Assembly (NCBI RefSeq): GCF_007988805.1
Contig: NZ_BJUV01000007.1
Location: 62,001 to 126,000 of the forward strand
Length of the DNA stretch: 64,000 nt
Direction: 5' to 3'
Origin: Frigoribacterium faeni
GTDB taxonomy: Bacteria; Actinomycetota; Actinomycetes; Actinomycetales; Microbacteriaceae
Shown: in pieces, positions 27,233 through 35,364 of the stretch
How positions within the stretch are numbered: position 1 is the first letter of the stretch
Layout of the letters: every line of letters starts with the position of its first letter
Notes under the pieces: model-generated
The model's database searches: none
Told to the model about the DNA's origin: nothing
Seen by the model: the letters and a program-made list of their open reading frames with translations, nothing else
Position numbers and translations under genes: made by a program

Positions 27233-28518
27233 GGGGTCGTCCGACCGGCGCCGACGGGGGTGCGCGCCGCAGCGCCGACGGGGGCGCCCGCCGGAGCGCC
27301 GACGAGGTGGCCGGCGGACGCGCCGGTCTCGACGCCGAGCAGGTCGAGGAGGGTGAGCGACTTCGGTCGCCAGGTGGCGGCGGCGGGCAGGGGCGACGGT
27401 CGGCGTCCGACACGAGGCCCCGAGCGACGCCATCGGCCCAGCAGGTCGGCGTGCCGGTCGAGCGGGAGGACGTGCACCTCGTCGAGCCCCCGACAGTCCG
27501 AGCCGTCCACCGGGGTCGTGAGCACCGGCAGCGCGGCCGCGCGGTACTCGTACGTCTTGATGATGTCCCCGCCCACCTCGCCGCCGGCGAGGCCGCCGCG
27601 ACCCGAGGTGCCGACACGGTGCGGGACCCAGCCGACGTCGAACGACCGGAGCAGCGCGGGGACGTCATCGTAATGCACGTCGCCGAGCAGCGAGACGTTG
27701 GGCAGCGCGTCGAGGGGGCGTCGGAAGCCCGGGTCGAGCACGGGCCCCGCGAAGACGAACCGGACGTCGGGCTCGGCCCGGGCGCAGGCGGCGATGCCCT
27801 CGAGGTCGAGGCGTCGGCCGATCTTGCCGACGTAGCCGACCGTCAACGGCCCCGACGCGGCGCTCGTCGGGTCGAACCGCTCGGGGTCGCAGCCGTTCGG
27901 CAGCAGCGTCACGTCGTCGCGTCCGAATCGACGGGCGAGGGCGACGGTGCCCTCGCCGTTCGCCGTCACATGGTGCGCCGACGCGAAGGCGGCGGCGTAG
28001 GCGCGCTCGACGTCGGCGCGGATCCCGGCGAACGCGTGGTGCACGCTCCAGTCGTCGAGCAGATCGAGCACGGTCGTCCGCCCCGTGACGAACGGGTTGG
28101 CGTGCGGCAGCGCGAGCGCCGTGAAGGGGTTCCACACGACGGCGGGCACGTCGCGCCAGCCCTGGGGGAGTCGCGGGTAGGCGTCCGCCGAGCGAGGCCA
28201 CCAGCGGCGTCGGTCCCGCGGATCGGGCAGTCGCCAGGTGATCGTGTCGACCGGGTGGGTGCCCGGGGCGACCCCCCTCGTCGTGTCGGCCGCGGCCCCA
28301 CGGGGCGCCCGGCTGCGACGCACCGCGTGAGCGAGCCGCAGCACGGCCGGCTCGGGCCGCGACACGACGGCCACGCCGCCCCGGCCGCCCGTCAGCCGCC
28401 CCATCCACTCGATCAGGTGGGCGTCGCGGGTGCGGTAGCCCTCGGCCGTGAACTTGGCCTGGCCGTGCATCGGGTAGGCGACGACGGCGGGTCGTGGAGA
28501 CGGTGTGATCGTGTGCAT
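27229..28518 (-). CDS. GT4-like glycosyltransferase, first gene of the reverse EPS operon
   Basis: This 429-residue GT-B protein has an N-domain with VVAYPMHGQAKFTAEGYRTRDAHLIEWMGRL and VWNPFTALALPHANPF, and a C-domain with VTLLPNGCDPERFDPTSA, LTVGYVGKIGRRLDLEGIAA, VRFVFAGPVLDP and GGDIIKTYEYRAAALPVLTT. It resembles TuaH/GumK-like transferases of EPS loci. ATG at 28518 (MHTITPSPRP) is preferred. An upstream in-frame ATG at 28542 would sit inside the AT-rich promoter. The C-terminal 40 residues are a Gly/Ala/Pro-rich repeat (VGAPAGAPVGAA), likely a disordered tail. Confidence 0.75.
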   Translation of the reverse strand: MHTITPSPRPAVVAYPMHGQAKFTAEGYRTRDAHLIEWMGRLTGGRGGVAVVSRPEPAVLRLAHAVRRSRAPRGAAADTTRGVAPGTHPVDTITWRLPDPRDRRRWWPRSADAYPRLPQGWRDVPAVVWNPFTALALPHANPFVTGRTTVLDLLDDWSVHHAFAGIRADVERAYAAAFASAHHVTANGEGTVALARRFGRDDVTLLPNGCDPERFDPTSAASGPLTVGYVGKIGRRLDLEGIAACARAEPDVRFVFAGPVLDPGFRRPLDALPNVSLLGDVHYDDVPALLRSFDVGWVPHRVGTSGRGGLAGGEVGGDIIKTYEYRAAALPVLTTPVDGSDCRGLDEVHVLPLDRHADLLGRWRRSGPRVGRRPSPLPAAATWRPKSLTLLDLLGVETGASAGHLVGAPAGAPVGAAARTPVGAGRTTP

Positions 28519-28550
28519 CACGACAGTTTTGTTTACCGACATGTGGAACG
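28519..28550 (-). promoter_or_regulatory. AT-rich promoter element of the reverse EPS operon
   Basis: On the minus strand CACATGTCGGTAAACAAAAC is followed by TGTCGTG and then the ATG at 28518. The CACATGT start and the A-rich run before TGTC parallel the elements at 3665 and 12378. The start codon follows so closely that the mRNA is probably leaderless. Confidence 0.4.
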
Positions 28551-28571
28551 TCAAGACGAGATGCACGCGAA

Positions 28572-28608
28572 GGAGGCGCGGGTCGGGACGAACCCGACCC
28601 GCGCCTCC
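28572..28608 (-). terminator. Terminator of the TetR-ATPase-YhgE operon
   Basis: GGAGGCGCGGGTCGGG (28572-28587) and its exact complement (28593-28608) form a 16-bp stem with the 5-base loop ACGAA, 31 bases past the YhgE stop. Both arms contain the core of the repeated motif (GGAGGCGCGG). There is no T-run. Confidence 0.8.
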
Positions 28609-28638
28609 CGGGGTCATGCCGCCCCGCAGGGCCCGGCG

Positions 28639-30810
28639 TCAGCCGATCAGCGACGGACGCAGGTCGCGCAGGGTGCGCCTCCTCGTCATGCGCGCGGCGG
28701 CCAGGTACGACACGAGGAGCGCGCCCAGCAGCCAGCAGGCGAGGACCCCCGCGTCGCCCCCCGCCGTCGCGAGGCTGCCGCCGTACATCAGCTGGCGGAG
28801 GCCGTCGGTGGCGTAGCTCATCGGCAGTGCGAAGTGCAGGGCGGCCAGCGGGGCGGGCAGCGTCTGCCACGGGAACGTGCCGCCGGCGGTGACCAGCTGC
28901 ACGACCATCAGCACCAGCCCGAGGAACTGCCCGACGCTGCCGAGCAGCACGTTGAGCGTCATGATGATCGCGGCGAAGGTGACCGAGGCCAGGGCCATCA
29001 GGCCGACCATGCCCCACGGATGCGCCACGTCGAAGCCGAGCGGCCCGGTGACGATCGCGAACAGGGCGACCATCTGCACCACGCCCAGCAGGGCGGGGGC
29101 GAGCCAGCCCGCGGTGACGATCCGGCCCGGCGCCTTGACCGCGGTGATGGCGCGCTTCGACAGCGGCTTGACGATCAGGAAGAGCGCGTAGATGCCGATC
29201 CAGGCGGCCAGGCTGATGAAGAACGGGGCGAGCCCGGCGCCGTAGGTCCCCGCGCTCGTGAGGGCGTCGTCCGAGACGGCGACCGGGTCGGAGATCGCCG
29301 AGGCCTGGTCGTCGCGGCTCTGCTCGGTGCTCGCCGGGATCTGCGCCAGACCGTTCTGCAGGCCGTCGCTCAGGGTGGTGCTGCCGTCTCGCAGCTGGAC
29401 GAGGCCGTCGTGCAGCGAGGTGGTGCCGTCGCTCAGCGTGCCGAGACCGGTGGCGAGGGTGCCCGCTCCGCCGGCGAGGGTGCCGAGTCCGTCGTCGAGC
29501 GTGGTCGCCCCCGAGCTCAGGGTGTCGAGGCCGGTGGCGAGATCGGAGGCTCCGGAGGCGGCGCTCGCGGCCCCCGAGGACAGCTGCGTCGATCCGTCGG
29601 CCGCGTCGGAGATCCCGGCCGTGAGCGCCGGGGTCTGCGATGCGAGCGCGGCCGTGCCGGCGGACACCTGGTCGGCGCCCGCGGCGAGCCGGCCCACCGA
29701 GCCGTTCAGCGTCTGCAGCTGCGTGTTCGCGTCCGTGAGGCGGGTGGTGAGGTCGTCGGTGACCGGCGCGAAGGTCGCCGCGATCGCCGCGATCTGGTCG
29801 GCGTCGTAGCCCTGCGCGGCCAGGGCCGCGGCGATGTCGGCCCGGGCCTGCTCCTGCGCGGCGGGCAGGGCGTCGGCGGCGGCCTGGCTGTCGGCGGCCA
29901 CGCCCGAGACGGTCGTCGCGAGCTGGTCGTTGCCCGCCGCGACCTGCGCGGCGCCGTCGGCGAGGGTCTGCGTCTGCTGCGGCAGATCGGCGGTGCTCGA
30001 GCGCAGCTGCTGGAGTCCCGCGTCGAGGGCGGCGGCGCCCGTGCTGAGGGAGGCGGTCCCGTCGGCCAGGGTGTGCGCGCCGGTGGCGGCGCTCGCGGCG
30101 CCCGCGGCCAGTCGGTCGGCCCCGGCCTTCGCGTCGGACGCCCCGGAGGCGAGCCGGTCGGCGCCCGACTCCGCGTCCTCGGCGCCGGCCACGAGCTGGT
30201 CCGCACCGCCGACCGAGGTGCCGAGCCCGTCGTTCAGCTGCGCCGCGCCGTCGGCGGCGTCGCCCAGGTTCGTGCGGATGTCCGAGAGACCGACGAGGAG
30301 CTGCGTGGCGGCCTCCTTGCCGACCCGCTCGGTGACCGAGGCGCGGATGGTCTTCGCGGCCTGCTCGGCGATCGTGGTCGAGAGGTAGCTGTTGGTGTCG
30401 TTCGTGGCGAGCACGATCTGCGCCCGTTGCGGGTCGTCTCCCGACGCCGAGGCGAGGTCGGCGCTGAAGTCCGTGGGGATGGTGAACGTGAAGTCGTAGG
30501 TCCCGTCCTCGAGGCCGGCCCGCGCCTCCTCGGCGGTCGCCTGGTGCCAGTCGAAGTCGCCCCCGTCGAGCACCTCGTTCTCGACGTCGTCGCCGTAGTT
30601 CACCGCCGCGCCGTCGACCTCGCTGCCGGCATCGGCGTTCACCAGCGCGGCCGGGACCTGGTCGAGCTTCGCGTAGGGGTCCTGGTTGGCCCAGAGGTAG
30701 AGGCCGCCGTAGAGCAGGGGCACCGTCATCAGCGCGACGAGCGCGAGACGGGCGAGCCCGGTCGACGTGAGTCGCTGCAGCTCGGAACGGACGAGGGTGA
30801 CGATCTTCAC
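28639..30810 (-). CDS. YhgE/Pip family ABC-2-type membrane protein
   Basis: A 723-residue protein with one membrane segment near the N-terminus (about 17-36), a ~470-residue outer domain, and five or six membrane segments at the C-terminus (FFISLAAWIGIYALFLIV onward). The outer part is rich in heptad-like Gly/Ala repeats of the type LxxGAxxLxxG, as in Pip/YhgE and phage-infection proteins. The family pairs with ABC systems and has roles in envelope export, cell-wall traffic or type VII-associated toxin delivery, but no substrate is known. The GTG start overlaps the ATPase-like gene stop (GTGA). Confidence 0.82.
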   Translation of the reverse strand: MKIVTLVRSELQRLTSTGLARLALVALMTVPLLYGGLYLWANQDPYAKLDQVPAALVNADAGSEVDGAAVNYGDDVENEVLDGGDFDWHQATAEEARAGLEDGTYDFTFTIPTDFSADLASASGDDPQRAQIVLATNDTNSYLSTTIAEQAAKTIRASVTERVGKEAATQLLVGLSDIRTNLGDAADGAAQLNDGLGTSVGGADQLVAGAEDAESGADRLASGASDAKAGADRLAAGAASAATGAHTLADGTASLSTGAAALDAGLQQLRSSTADLPQQTQTLADGAAQVAAGNDQLATTVSGVAADSQAAADALPAAQEQARADIAAALAAQGYDADQIAAIAATFAPVTDDLTTRLTDANTQLQTLNGSVGRLAAGADQVSAGTAALASQTPALTAGISDAADGSTQLSSGAASAASGASDLATGLDTLSSGATTLDDGLGTLAGGAGTLATGLGTLSDGTTSLHDGLVQLRDGSTTLSDGLQNGLAQIPASTEQSRDDQASAISDPVAVSDDALTSAGTYGAGLAPFFISLAAWIGIYALFLIVKPLSKRAITAVKAPGRIVTAGWLAPALLGVVQMVALFAIVTGPLGFDVAHPWGMVGLMALASVTFAAIIMTLNVLLGSVGQFLGLVLMVVQLVTAGGTFPWQTLPAPLAALHFALPMSYATDGLRQLMYGGSLATAGGDAGVLACWLLGALLVSYLAAARMTRRRTLRDLRPSLIG

Positions 30811-31550
30811 GAGCGGTCGCTTTCGGGTGTCGAAGGAGCGACGGCGGCGGTGGCGTCGGGGGTGTCGGTGTCGGGACCGGCGGGGTCGCCGACGGAGAGG
30901 ATCGGTTCGGGTTCGGGTTCGGGTTCGACCTTGGGCTCGGGCTCGGGCAGCGGTTCCGCAGCCGAGGTGGCCAGGGCCAGGGCCGCGTAGCTGGTGACGA
31001 CCAGGACGGTGTAGTCGCGGGCGACGAGGTCGTGCACCACGGCGAGCCAGGCCGCGACGTCGCCGCCGTGGCGTTCGGGCGTGGTGAGCACGATCCCGCG
31101 CACCTCGGGGCGGAGCACCGCGAGCTCGCAGAGCAGGCGCACCCGGAGGTCGGTGGGCAGCGCGTGCAGGCGGGTGCGGCGGTGCTCGTCGAGGCCGATC
31201 GACCCGAGGAGGTCGGCGATCGACGCCCGGTCGCTGCGGAGCCCGGCCAGCACGAGCTCCTCGCGAGCGACCTGCGTCACGGTGAGCGAGCCGAACGGTT
31301 CGGCGACGCCGGGGGTGTCGACCAGGGCGAAGGAGGCGCGGATCGCGGCGGCGTCGTCCCTCCCGTCGATCAGGACCCGGCCGTGATCGGCGGCCATCCG
31401 GCCCCCGGCGACGAGGCTCGCCACGGTGGGCGCGTTCTCGGTCTCGACGGCGACGAAGCCCGGTTCGCCCTGATCGGCGCTCACGGTGATCGGCGGCAGG
31501 TCGGCCCCGGGGCCCTCGCCGATGGCGACGTCGTGCAGGTCGATTCTCAT
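30807..31550 (-). CDS. Degenerate ABC-ATPase-like protein without a P-loop
   Basis: This 247-residue protein sits where the ATPase of a YhgE/Pip system would be. Its layout is ABC-like: FVAVETENAPTVASLVAGGRM at the Walker A place, VLIDGRD after it, DTPGVAEPFGSLTVTQVAREEL at the Q-loop region, RLHALPTDLRVRLLCELAVLRPEVRGIVLTTP at the signature/Walker B region. But GxxGxGKS is gone, LSGGQ reads LPTDLR, and the Walker B acid is lost. It therefore probably does not hydrolyse ATP. The C-terminus is a Pro/Glu-rich repeat tail (PEPEPKVEPEPEPEP). Confidence 0.6.
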   Translation of the reverse strand: MRIDLHDVAIGEGPGADLPPITVSADQGEPGFVAVETENAPTVASLVAGGRMAADHGRVLIDGRDDAAAIRASFALVDTPGVAEPFGSLTVTQVAREELVLAGLRSDRASIADLLGSIGLDEHRRTRLHALPTDLRVRLLCELAVLRPEVRGIVLTTPERHGGDVAAWLAVVHDLVARDYTVLVVTSYAALALATSAAEPLPEPEPKVEPEPEPEPILSVGDPAGPDTDTPDATAAVAPSTPESDRS

Positions 31551-32266
31551 GCGGGGGTCTCTGTCTCTGCGTCGGTGCGGGTGCTGGTTCTGGTGCCGGT
31601 TTCGCCGCCGTCCGTCGATGCGGCGTGCGGGCCGGCGTCGACGGCGAGCTCGGGGCTCCGGCGGACGAGCTCGTCCGCCTCGCGCCAGCCGAGGCCCACC
31701 ATCGCCAGGACGGCGAGCATGACCAGCCGATGCCCCTCGTCGCGACCGAGGTCGCGGGCGGTCGCCTCGTCGAGCACGGAGAGGGCGGCCCCCTCGACCA
31801 GGTGCGAGAGTGTGACGACGTCGATGTCCGAGCGCATCCGGCCCTCGTCGACACCGCGCTGGACGGTCTCGCGCACGAAGGCCCGAAGCGGGGCGAGCGC
31901 GTCGCCGACGACGTGCATCAGAGGGCCGCGGACCGTGAGCTGGGCCATCACGCGGACGTGCTCGACCTCGACCCAGAGACGGGCCCCGAGCGCGGCGAGC
32001 TGCACGGCGGGATCCTCGCTGCGCGGGGGGAGCGCGGCCGCGCCGACGCGGGCGGCGCCGCGCAGCGTGACCTCGCGCACGAGGTCGTCACGGGTCGCGA
32101 AGTGGCCGTAGACGCTGCGGCGGGACAGCCCCGCCTCGGCGGCGATGGCCTCGAGGGGCACGGTCGGATCGGTGTTCAGGAGGCGCACCGCGGCCGCCAT
32201 CAGCGCCTCGCGGTTGGCGGCGGCGTCGCGTCGGGGCGCTCGCGTGCGGGGGGAGGTCGTGGTCAC
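31547..32266 (-). CDS. TetR family transcriptional regulator
   Basis: A 239-residue repressor with an N-terminal helix-turn-helix: REALMAAAVRLLNTDPTVPLEAIAAEAGLSRRSVYGHFATRDDLVREV. The larger C-terminal domain would bind an unknown ligand. The stop overlaps the ATPase-like gene (ATGA), so it is the first gene of a three-gene operon. The GTG start lies 6 bases after the -10 box and a perfect operator covers its promoter, which strongly suggests autoregulation of the whole operon. The C-terminus ends in a Thr/Glu-rich tail. Confidence 0.88.
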   Translation of the reverse strand: MTTTSPRTRAPRRDAAANREALMAAAVRLLNTDPTVPLEAIAAEAGLSRRSVYGHFATRDDLVREVTLRGAARVGAAALPPRSEDPAVQLAALGARLWVEVEHVRVMAQLTVRGPLMHVVGDALAPLRAFVRETVQRGVDEGRMRSDIDVVTLSHLVEGAALSVLDEATARDLGRDEGHRLVMLAVLAMVGLGWREADELVRRSPELAVDAGPHAASTDGGETGTRTSTRTDAETETPA

Positions 32267-32304
32267 CCACCGATCCTACGATCTTGCACACGTCTGTGCA
32301 AGAT
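32267..32304 (-). promoter_or_regulatory. Autoregulated leaderless promoter with a perfect TetR operator
   Basis: ATCTTGCACA (32281-32290) and TGTGCAAGAT (32295-32304) are perfect 10-bp inverted arms around CGTC. On the minus strand the right arm supplies a -35 TTGCAC, then 17 bases, then -10 TAGGAT (32273-32278), then 6 bases to the GTG start of the TetR gene. Repressor binding would cover -35 and the spacer. Confidence 0.8.
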
Positions 32305-32316
32305 GCATGTACCCGA

Positions 32317-32580
32317 TCAGCCGAAGGCGAGCGGGATGAACAGCAGGAACGGGACGACGACGGAGGCGATGGCGAGGATCACCAGACCCGCACCGGCCAG
32401 CAGCGCTGCGCCGAGGCCCACCGCGACGACCGCGTCCACGGTGTCGCGCCCCTGTCGCGGTGCGGGGGTGACGGTCGGGGGCTCGTCCCCGTCGCCCGAG
32501 CGGAAGAGCTGCCGGGCGTCCTGGAGGGCGTCGTCCGGCCGCTCGTCTCTGCGGGAGCCGTCGTCGGGGAGGGGGGTCAC
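32317..32580 (-). CDS. Small membrane protein of unknown function
   Basis: An 87-residue protein with a charged, Asp/Arg-rich first half (PDDGSRRDERPDDALQDARQLF) and one long or two short C-terminal membrane segments (VVAVGLGAALLAGAGLVILAIASVVVPFLLFIPLAF). No known family was recognised. GTG overlaps the stop of the lipoprotein gene upstream (GTGA), so the two are co-translated and probably work together at the membrane. Confidence 0.6.
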   Translation of the reverse strand: MTPLPDDGSRRDERPDDALQDARQLFRSGDGDEPPTVTPAPRQGRDTVDAVVAVGLGAALLAGAGLVILAIASVVVPFLLFIPLAFG

Positions 32581-32909
32581 GGCGCGGGCTCGTCGTCGAC
32601 CTGGACCTCGACGTGGTAGTCGCCGCCGCCGTCCGTGCTGATCGTCGCGACCGAGTCGTAGACGACGTCGTAGCCGGCCGTGTTGACGTCGCAGTGCACC
32701 TCGGCGCCGTCCTCGACGGCGATCGGGTCGTCGCCGCAGTCCACCTCGGGTGTGGCGTCGGAGACGGACGACAGGGCGTCGACGACCACGCGCTCGAAGG
32801 CGTCCGGGGTCACGGTGCGCGTCACGGAGGCGGACGCGGTGCATCCGGCGAGGGTGACGGCGAGGAGCAGCCCGACGCCGATGGAGTCGATGACGCGTCG
32901 TGGTCTCAT
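32577..32909 (-). CDS. Small secreted lipoprotein, DUF4333-like
   Basis: A 110-residue protein with a lipoprotein signal peptide: basic start MRPRRV, hydrophobic IGVGLLLAVT, lipobox LAGC with the lipidated Cys at about residue 23. The mature part is short, with two cysteines (VDCGDD, VHCDVNT) and a beta-rich end, like the actinobacterial DUF4333 family (no known function). It is coupled to the small membrane protein that follows. Confidence 0.65.
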   Translation of the reverse strand: MRPRRVIDSIGVGLLLAVTLAGCTASASVTRTVTPDAFERVVVDALSSVSDATPEVDCGDDPIAVEDGAEVHCDVNTAGYDVVYDSVATISTDGGGDYHVEVQVDDEPAP

Positions 32910-32965
32910 GGTTCCCCCTGGTGAGTCGACGGGGCGCTCCCACCCGGGCGCCCTCCGGCGACAGG

Positions 32966-33796
32966 CTACCCGGCGGGTCGGAGCGTCCGCGTCATGGGGG
33001 CGCGGGTCGCGACGGCGCCGGCGAGGGCCGCCGCGATGAACGGGAGGAGGTTCACGAGGATGAACGACAGGCCGATGGTCGACCAGATCCCGCTGATGAC
33101 GACCGACGAGAGCAGCAGCAGGATCAGGGTGGAGAGGGCGAGCGGGACGACCGCCGCACCGAGTCGGGGACCCCGGACGCCCTGGACGAGCAGCCACACG
33201 AGGGTCGCGGCCGAGGCGACGAGGCCGGCGCCGAGCCAGTAGTCGATCCGCAGGGGCCCCTGCAGGATCAGGGCCCAGGTGACGCCGAGGGCGAGCAGTG
33301 CGACGGCGCCCAGGCGGCGCGCGCGCCGAGGCGCCCGGCTCAGGAGCGCCCCGGTCGCCACGCACACGGCGGGGACGAGGGACGCCAGAGCGACGATCCC
33401 CCCTGCGGCGACGTGGCGGGCCGGGGTGCCGATGAAGGAGCCGAGCAGGACGAGGGCGAACGAGCTCGCGAGCATGGACAGCAGCGCGGTGACGACGAGG
33501 AGGGGCACGGTCGGGATGGTGTGCGGGGAGGGGCGGATGGCGGGAGCGGACGTGGTCATGAGGTTCTCCGTGATGGTCTGTCGAGGTGATCGGCGGTGGA
33601 GGATCGCGGTGCTGAGCGCGCCCGCGACGAGTGCGGAACGGGCCATGCCGAGCTCGTCGGCGTCGCGCAGGTCGGCGGCCCACTGCTCCCGCCGGTGATC
33701 GCGGTGCGCGGCGGTCGAGAGCACGACGGCCAGCTGGAGCAGCGCCTCCTCGACGTTCTCGGCGACGATCGCGACGCCTCGCTCGATGCGGCTCAC
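32966..33796 (-). CDS. Membrane protein with permease-prefix-like N-terminus, PadR-coupled
   Basis: A 276-residue protein. A soluble, charged N-terminal 75 residues (VEEALLQLAVV..., HRDHRREQWAADLRDADELG) resembles the permease prefix/HAAS-type domains that accompany PadR regulators. Six or seven membrane segments follow (LLVVTALLSMLASSFALVLLG onward). Such PadR-plus-membrane pairs are thought to sense envelope or division signals, but the function of this one is unknown. GTG overlaps the PadR stop (GTGA), showing tight coupling. Confidence 0.65.
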   Translation of the reverse strand: MSRIERGVAIVAENVEEALLQLAVVLSTAAHRDHRREQWAADLRDADELGMARSALVAGALSTAILHRRSPRQTITENLMTTSAPAIRPSPHTIPTVPLLVVTALLSMLASSFALVLLGSFIGTPARHVAAGGIVALASLVPAVCVATGALLSRAPRRARRLGAVALLALGVTWALILQGPLRIDYWLGAGLVASAATLVWLLVQGVRGPRLGAAVVPLALSTLILLLLSSVVISGIWSTIGLSFILVNLLPFIAAALAGAVATRAPMTRTLRPAG

Positions 33797-34125
33797 GGTG
33801 TCACCGCCCCGCCGCGCGTGATCGCCGGCGCCGACCGCGTCGGGACGGTCGGCGTGGCACGAGCCGCCACGAGGTCCTGCGCGGCCGACCTCCCCTCGGA
33901 GGTGAAGTCGTAGAAGCGGCGCCGTGGGCCTGCGCGCTCGGCGTCGTCCTCCCATGACGACGTCAACCAGCCGAGGCGTTCGAGACGCTCGAGCACGGGG
34001 TACACCGTTCCGGGGAGGCGGCCCGTCTCGCGGATGATCACGAGCCCCCAGGTGGGCCCGCCGCCGCCCAGCAGGGCCGTGAGCACGTCGAGGGTCGGCG
34101 CGGTGACGCGGGTGATGGGGTCCAT
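33793..34125 (-). CDS. PadR family transcriptional regulator
   Basis: A 110-residue winged-helix regulator, PadR-like: TLDVLTALLGGGGPTWGLVIIRETGRLPGTVYPVLERLERLGWLTSSWED and YDFTSEGRSAAQDL. It has almost no C-terminal dimer helix, as in the short PadR class (PadR-s2). ATG at 34125 is chosen because a -10 box TAGCTT lies seven bases before it. An in-frame ATG at 34161 would lie upstream of the promoter. It is expressed with the membrane protein that follows. Confidence 0.85.
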   Translation of the reverse strand: MDPITRVTAPTLDVLTALLGGGGPTWGLVIIRETGRLPGTVYPVLERLERLGWLTSSWEDDAERAGPRRRFYDFTSEGRSAAQDLVAARATPTVPTRSAPAITRGGAVTP

Positions 34126-34161
34126 GTCGCTAAAGCTACCTATATCGAATAAGGCGCGCAA
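34126..34161 (-). promoter_or_regulatory. Leaderless PadR promoter located inside the 3' end of the upstream hydrolase gene
   Basis: On the minus strand -35 TTGCGC (34156-34161), a 17-base spacer and -10 TAGCTT (34133-34138) precede ATG 34125 by seven bases. The spacer and -35 lie within the last codons of the hydrolase gene, whose stop is at 34140-34142. The AT-rich spacer (ATTCGATATAGG) is a candidate operator. Confidence 0.6.
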
Positions 34162-34937
34162 GCCCAGTCGGCGATCAGCGACACGGCGACGTCGAACGCG
34201 TCGAGACGGGGTCGGTTCAAGAAGGCGTGGTTCGTGCCCGGGAGCACGTGGTGCTCGACGGCGGCTCCCGAGGCGGCGAGCTCGGCTGCGAACCGGCCTC
34301 CGGATGCGCTCATGTCGTCGTGCTCCGCGTCCACGACGAGAGTGCGCGGGAACCCGTCCAGGTCGTGGCCGCCGGGGAAGGTGAGGCGATCGGAGAGGGC
34401 CCGGCGGGAACCGGCGTAGTTGCGGTTCGCCGCGTCGAGGGCCCAGGGTGCATGCGTCAGTCGGCGGTGACCGCGCGATCGCCGCCCGGCGTCCGGCACT
34501 CGGGGGTGCGCGGCGTGGAAGAACCCGTAGGCGAACACGGCCCCGGCGGGACGGGCCCCCTCGTCGAGGGCGCGGAGGGTCGCTCCGGCGGCGAGGCAGG
34601 CCCCCGCGCTCGCACCTCCCAGGAGCACTCCTCCGGACGTGCGGGCGCTCACCTGGTGATAGGCGCGGAGCACGTCGTCGAGCGCCAGGGGGAACCGGCC
34701 TCGCGGTCGTCCGCCCCGCGCGCCGACCCAGGGCAGGCCCGGCGGAGGCGCGAGCCGGTAGTCGACCGTCACGACGGCCAGTCCGCGTCGGGCCAGCGCC
34801 CGGGCGACGTCATGCGCCTCGGGCTGATCGAGGCCGCCTCGGAAGAAGCCTCCGCCGTGCAGCCACAGCAGGGTCGGGCCGGTCGTCGGCCGTGCGCCGG
34901 AGGGGTACCAGCGGAGGGGCGCGGCGGTGGGAGGCAT
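34140..34937 (-). CDS. HSL-family alpha/beta hydrolase (carboxylesterase)
   Basis: A 265-residue esterase of the hormone-sensitive-lipase family. The oxyanion motif is LLWLHGGGFFRGG, the nucleophile elbow GGASAGACLA (Ser), the acid VVDAEHDDM (Asp) and the base PGTNHAFLN (His). It hydrolyses short acyl esters; the natural substrate is unknown. The ATG lies six bases after CAGGGT, a possible -10 box, so the mRNA may be leaderless. The gene's last bases double as the promoter of the PadR gene. Confidence 0.85.
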   Translation of the reverse strand: MPPTAAPLRWYPSGARPTTGPTLLWLHGGGFFRGGLDQPEAHDVARALARRGLAVVTVDYRLAPPPGLPWVGARGGRPRGRFPLALDDVLRAYHQVSARTSGGVLLGGASAGACLAAGATLRALDEGARPAGAVFAYGFFHAAHPRVPDAGRRSRGHRRLTHAPWALDAANRNYAGSRRALSDRLTFPGGHDLDGFPRTLVVDAEHDDMSASGGRFAAELAASGAAVEHHVLPGTNHAFLNRPRLDAFDVAVSLIADWACAPYSI

Positions 34938-35364
34938 GGGGCAACCCTGGCAGACCGTTCGTCGTGTCCGTCATCCGTGCACGGCTCCGAACCGGTGTCC
35001 ATCAAACGAAGCCGGGGTACGGAAGGGGCCCGCGCATGTACCCCGACGGGTCGGTACATGCGCGGACCGAGCGCGCCAGAGGGGTGCGACACGTTCGGCT
35101 CCCCGACGGGACACACCCCCAGTCCAGGGGTCGTCCGCGCCATGCCGACCGAGCCGGCCCGGGGCCGGGTCCGGTCGATAGGCCTTCTGATCAGCATTTC
35201 TTGTCCTCCGCGAATCGTCATCCACAAAACGAATCCGCCTGCGCGGAAGCTATCCCGTAAACGAACGCGCGTCCCCCGCGGAAGTCGTGTTCAACAGACT
35301 CTGAGGAACCTCACCGCGAGGTTCCATCCCCGCTCGATCACGAGCCCGACCTCAGGATTCCTCC
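34938..35364. promoter_or_regulatory. 427-base divergent intergenic region with two hairpins and AAACGAA repeats
   Basis: No gene is seen here. It holds a perfect 13-bp inverted repeat (35030-35042 with 35053-35065, core GCGCATGTACC/GGTACATGCGC) around a 10-base loop. A second 8-bp hairpin (GGAACCTC 35305-35312 with GAGGTTCC 35318-35325) lies 40 bases before the SGNH gene. AAACGAA occurs three times (35004, 35227, 35259), the last two 32 bases apart. These look like control sites for the divergent hydrolase and SGNH genes. Confidence 0.55.
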
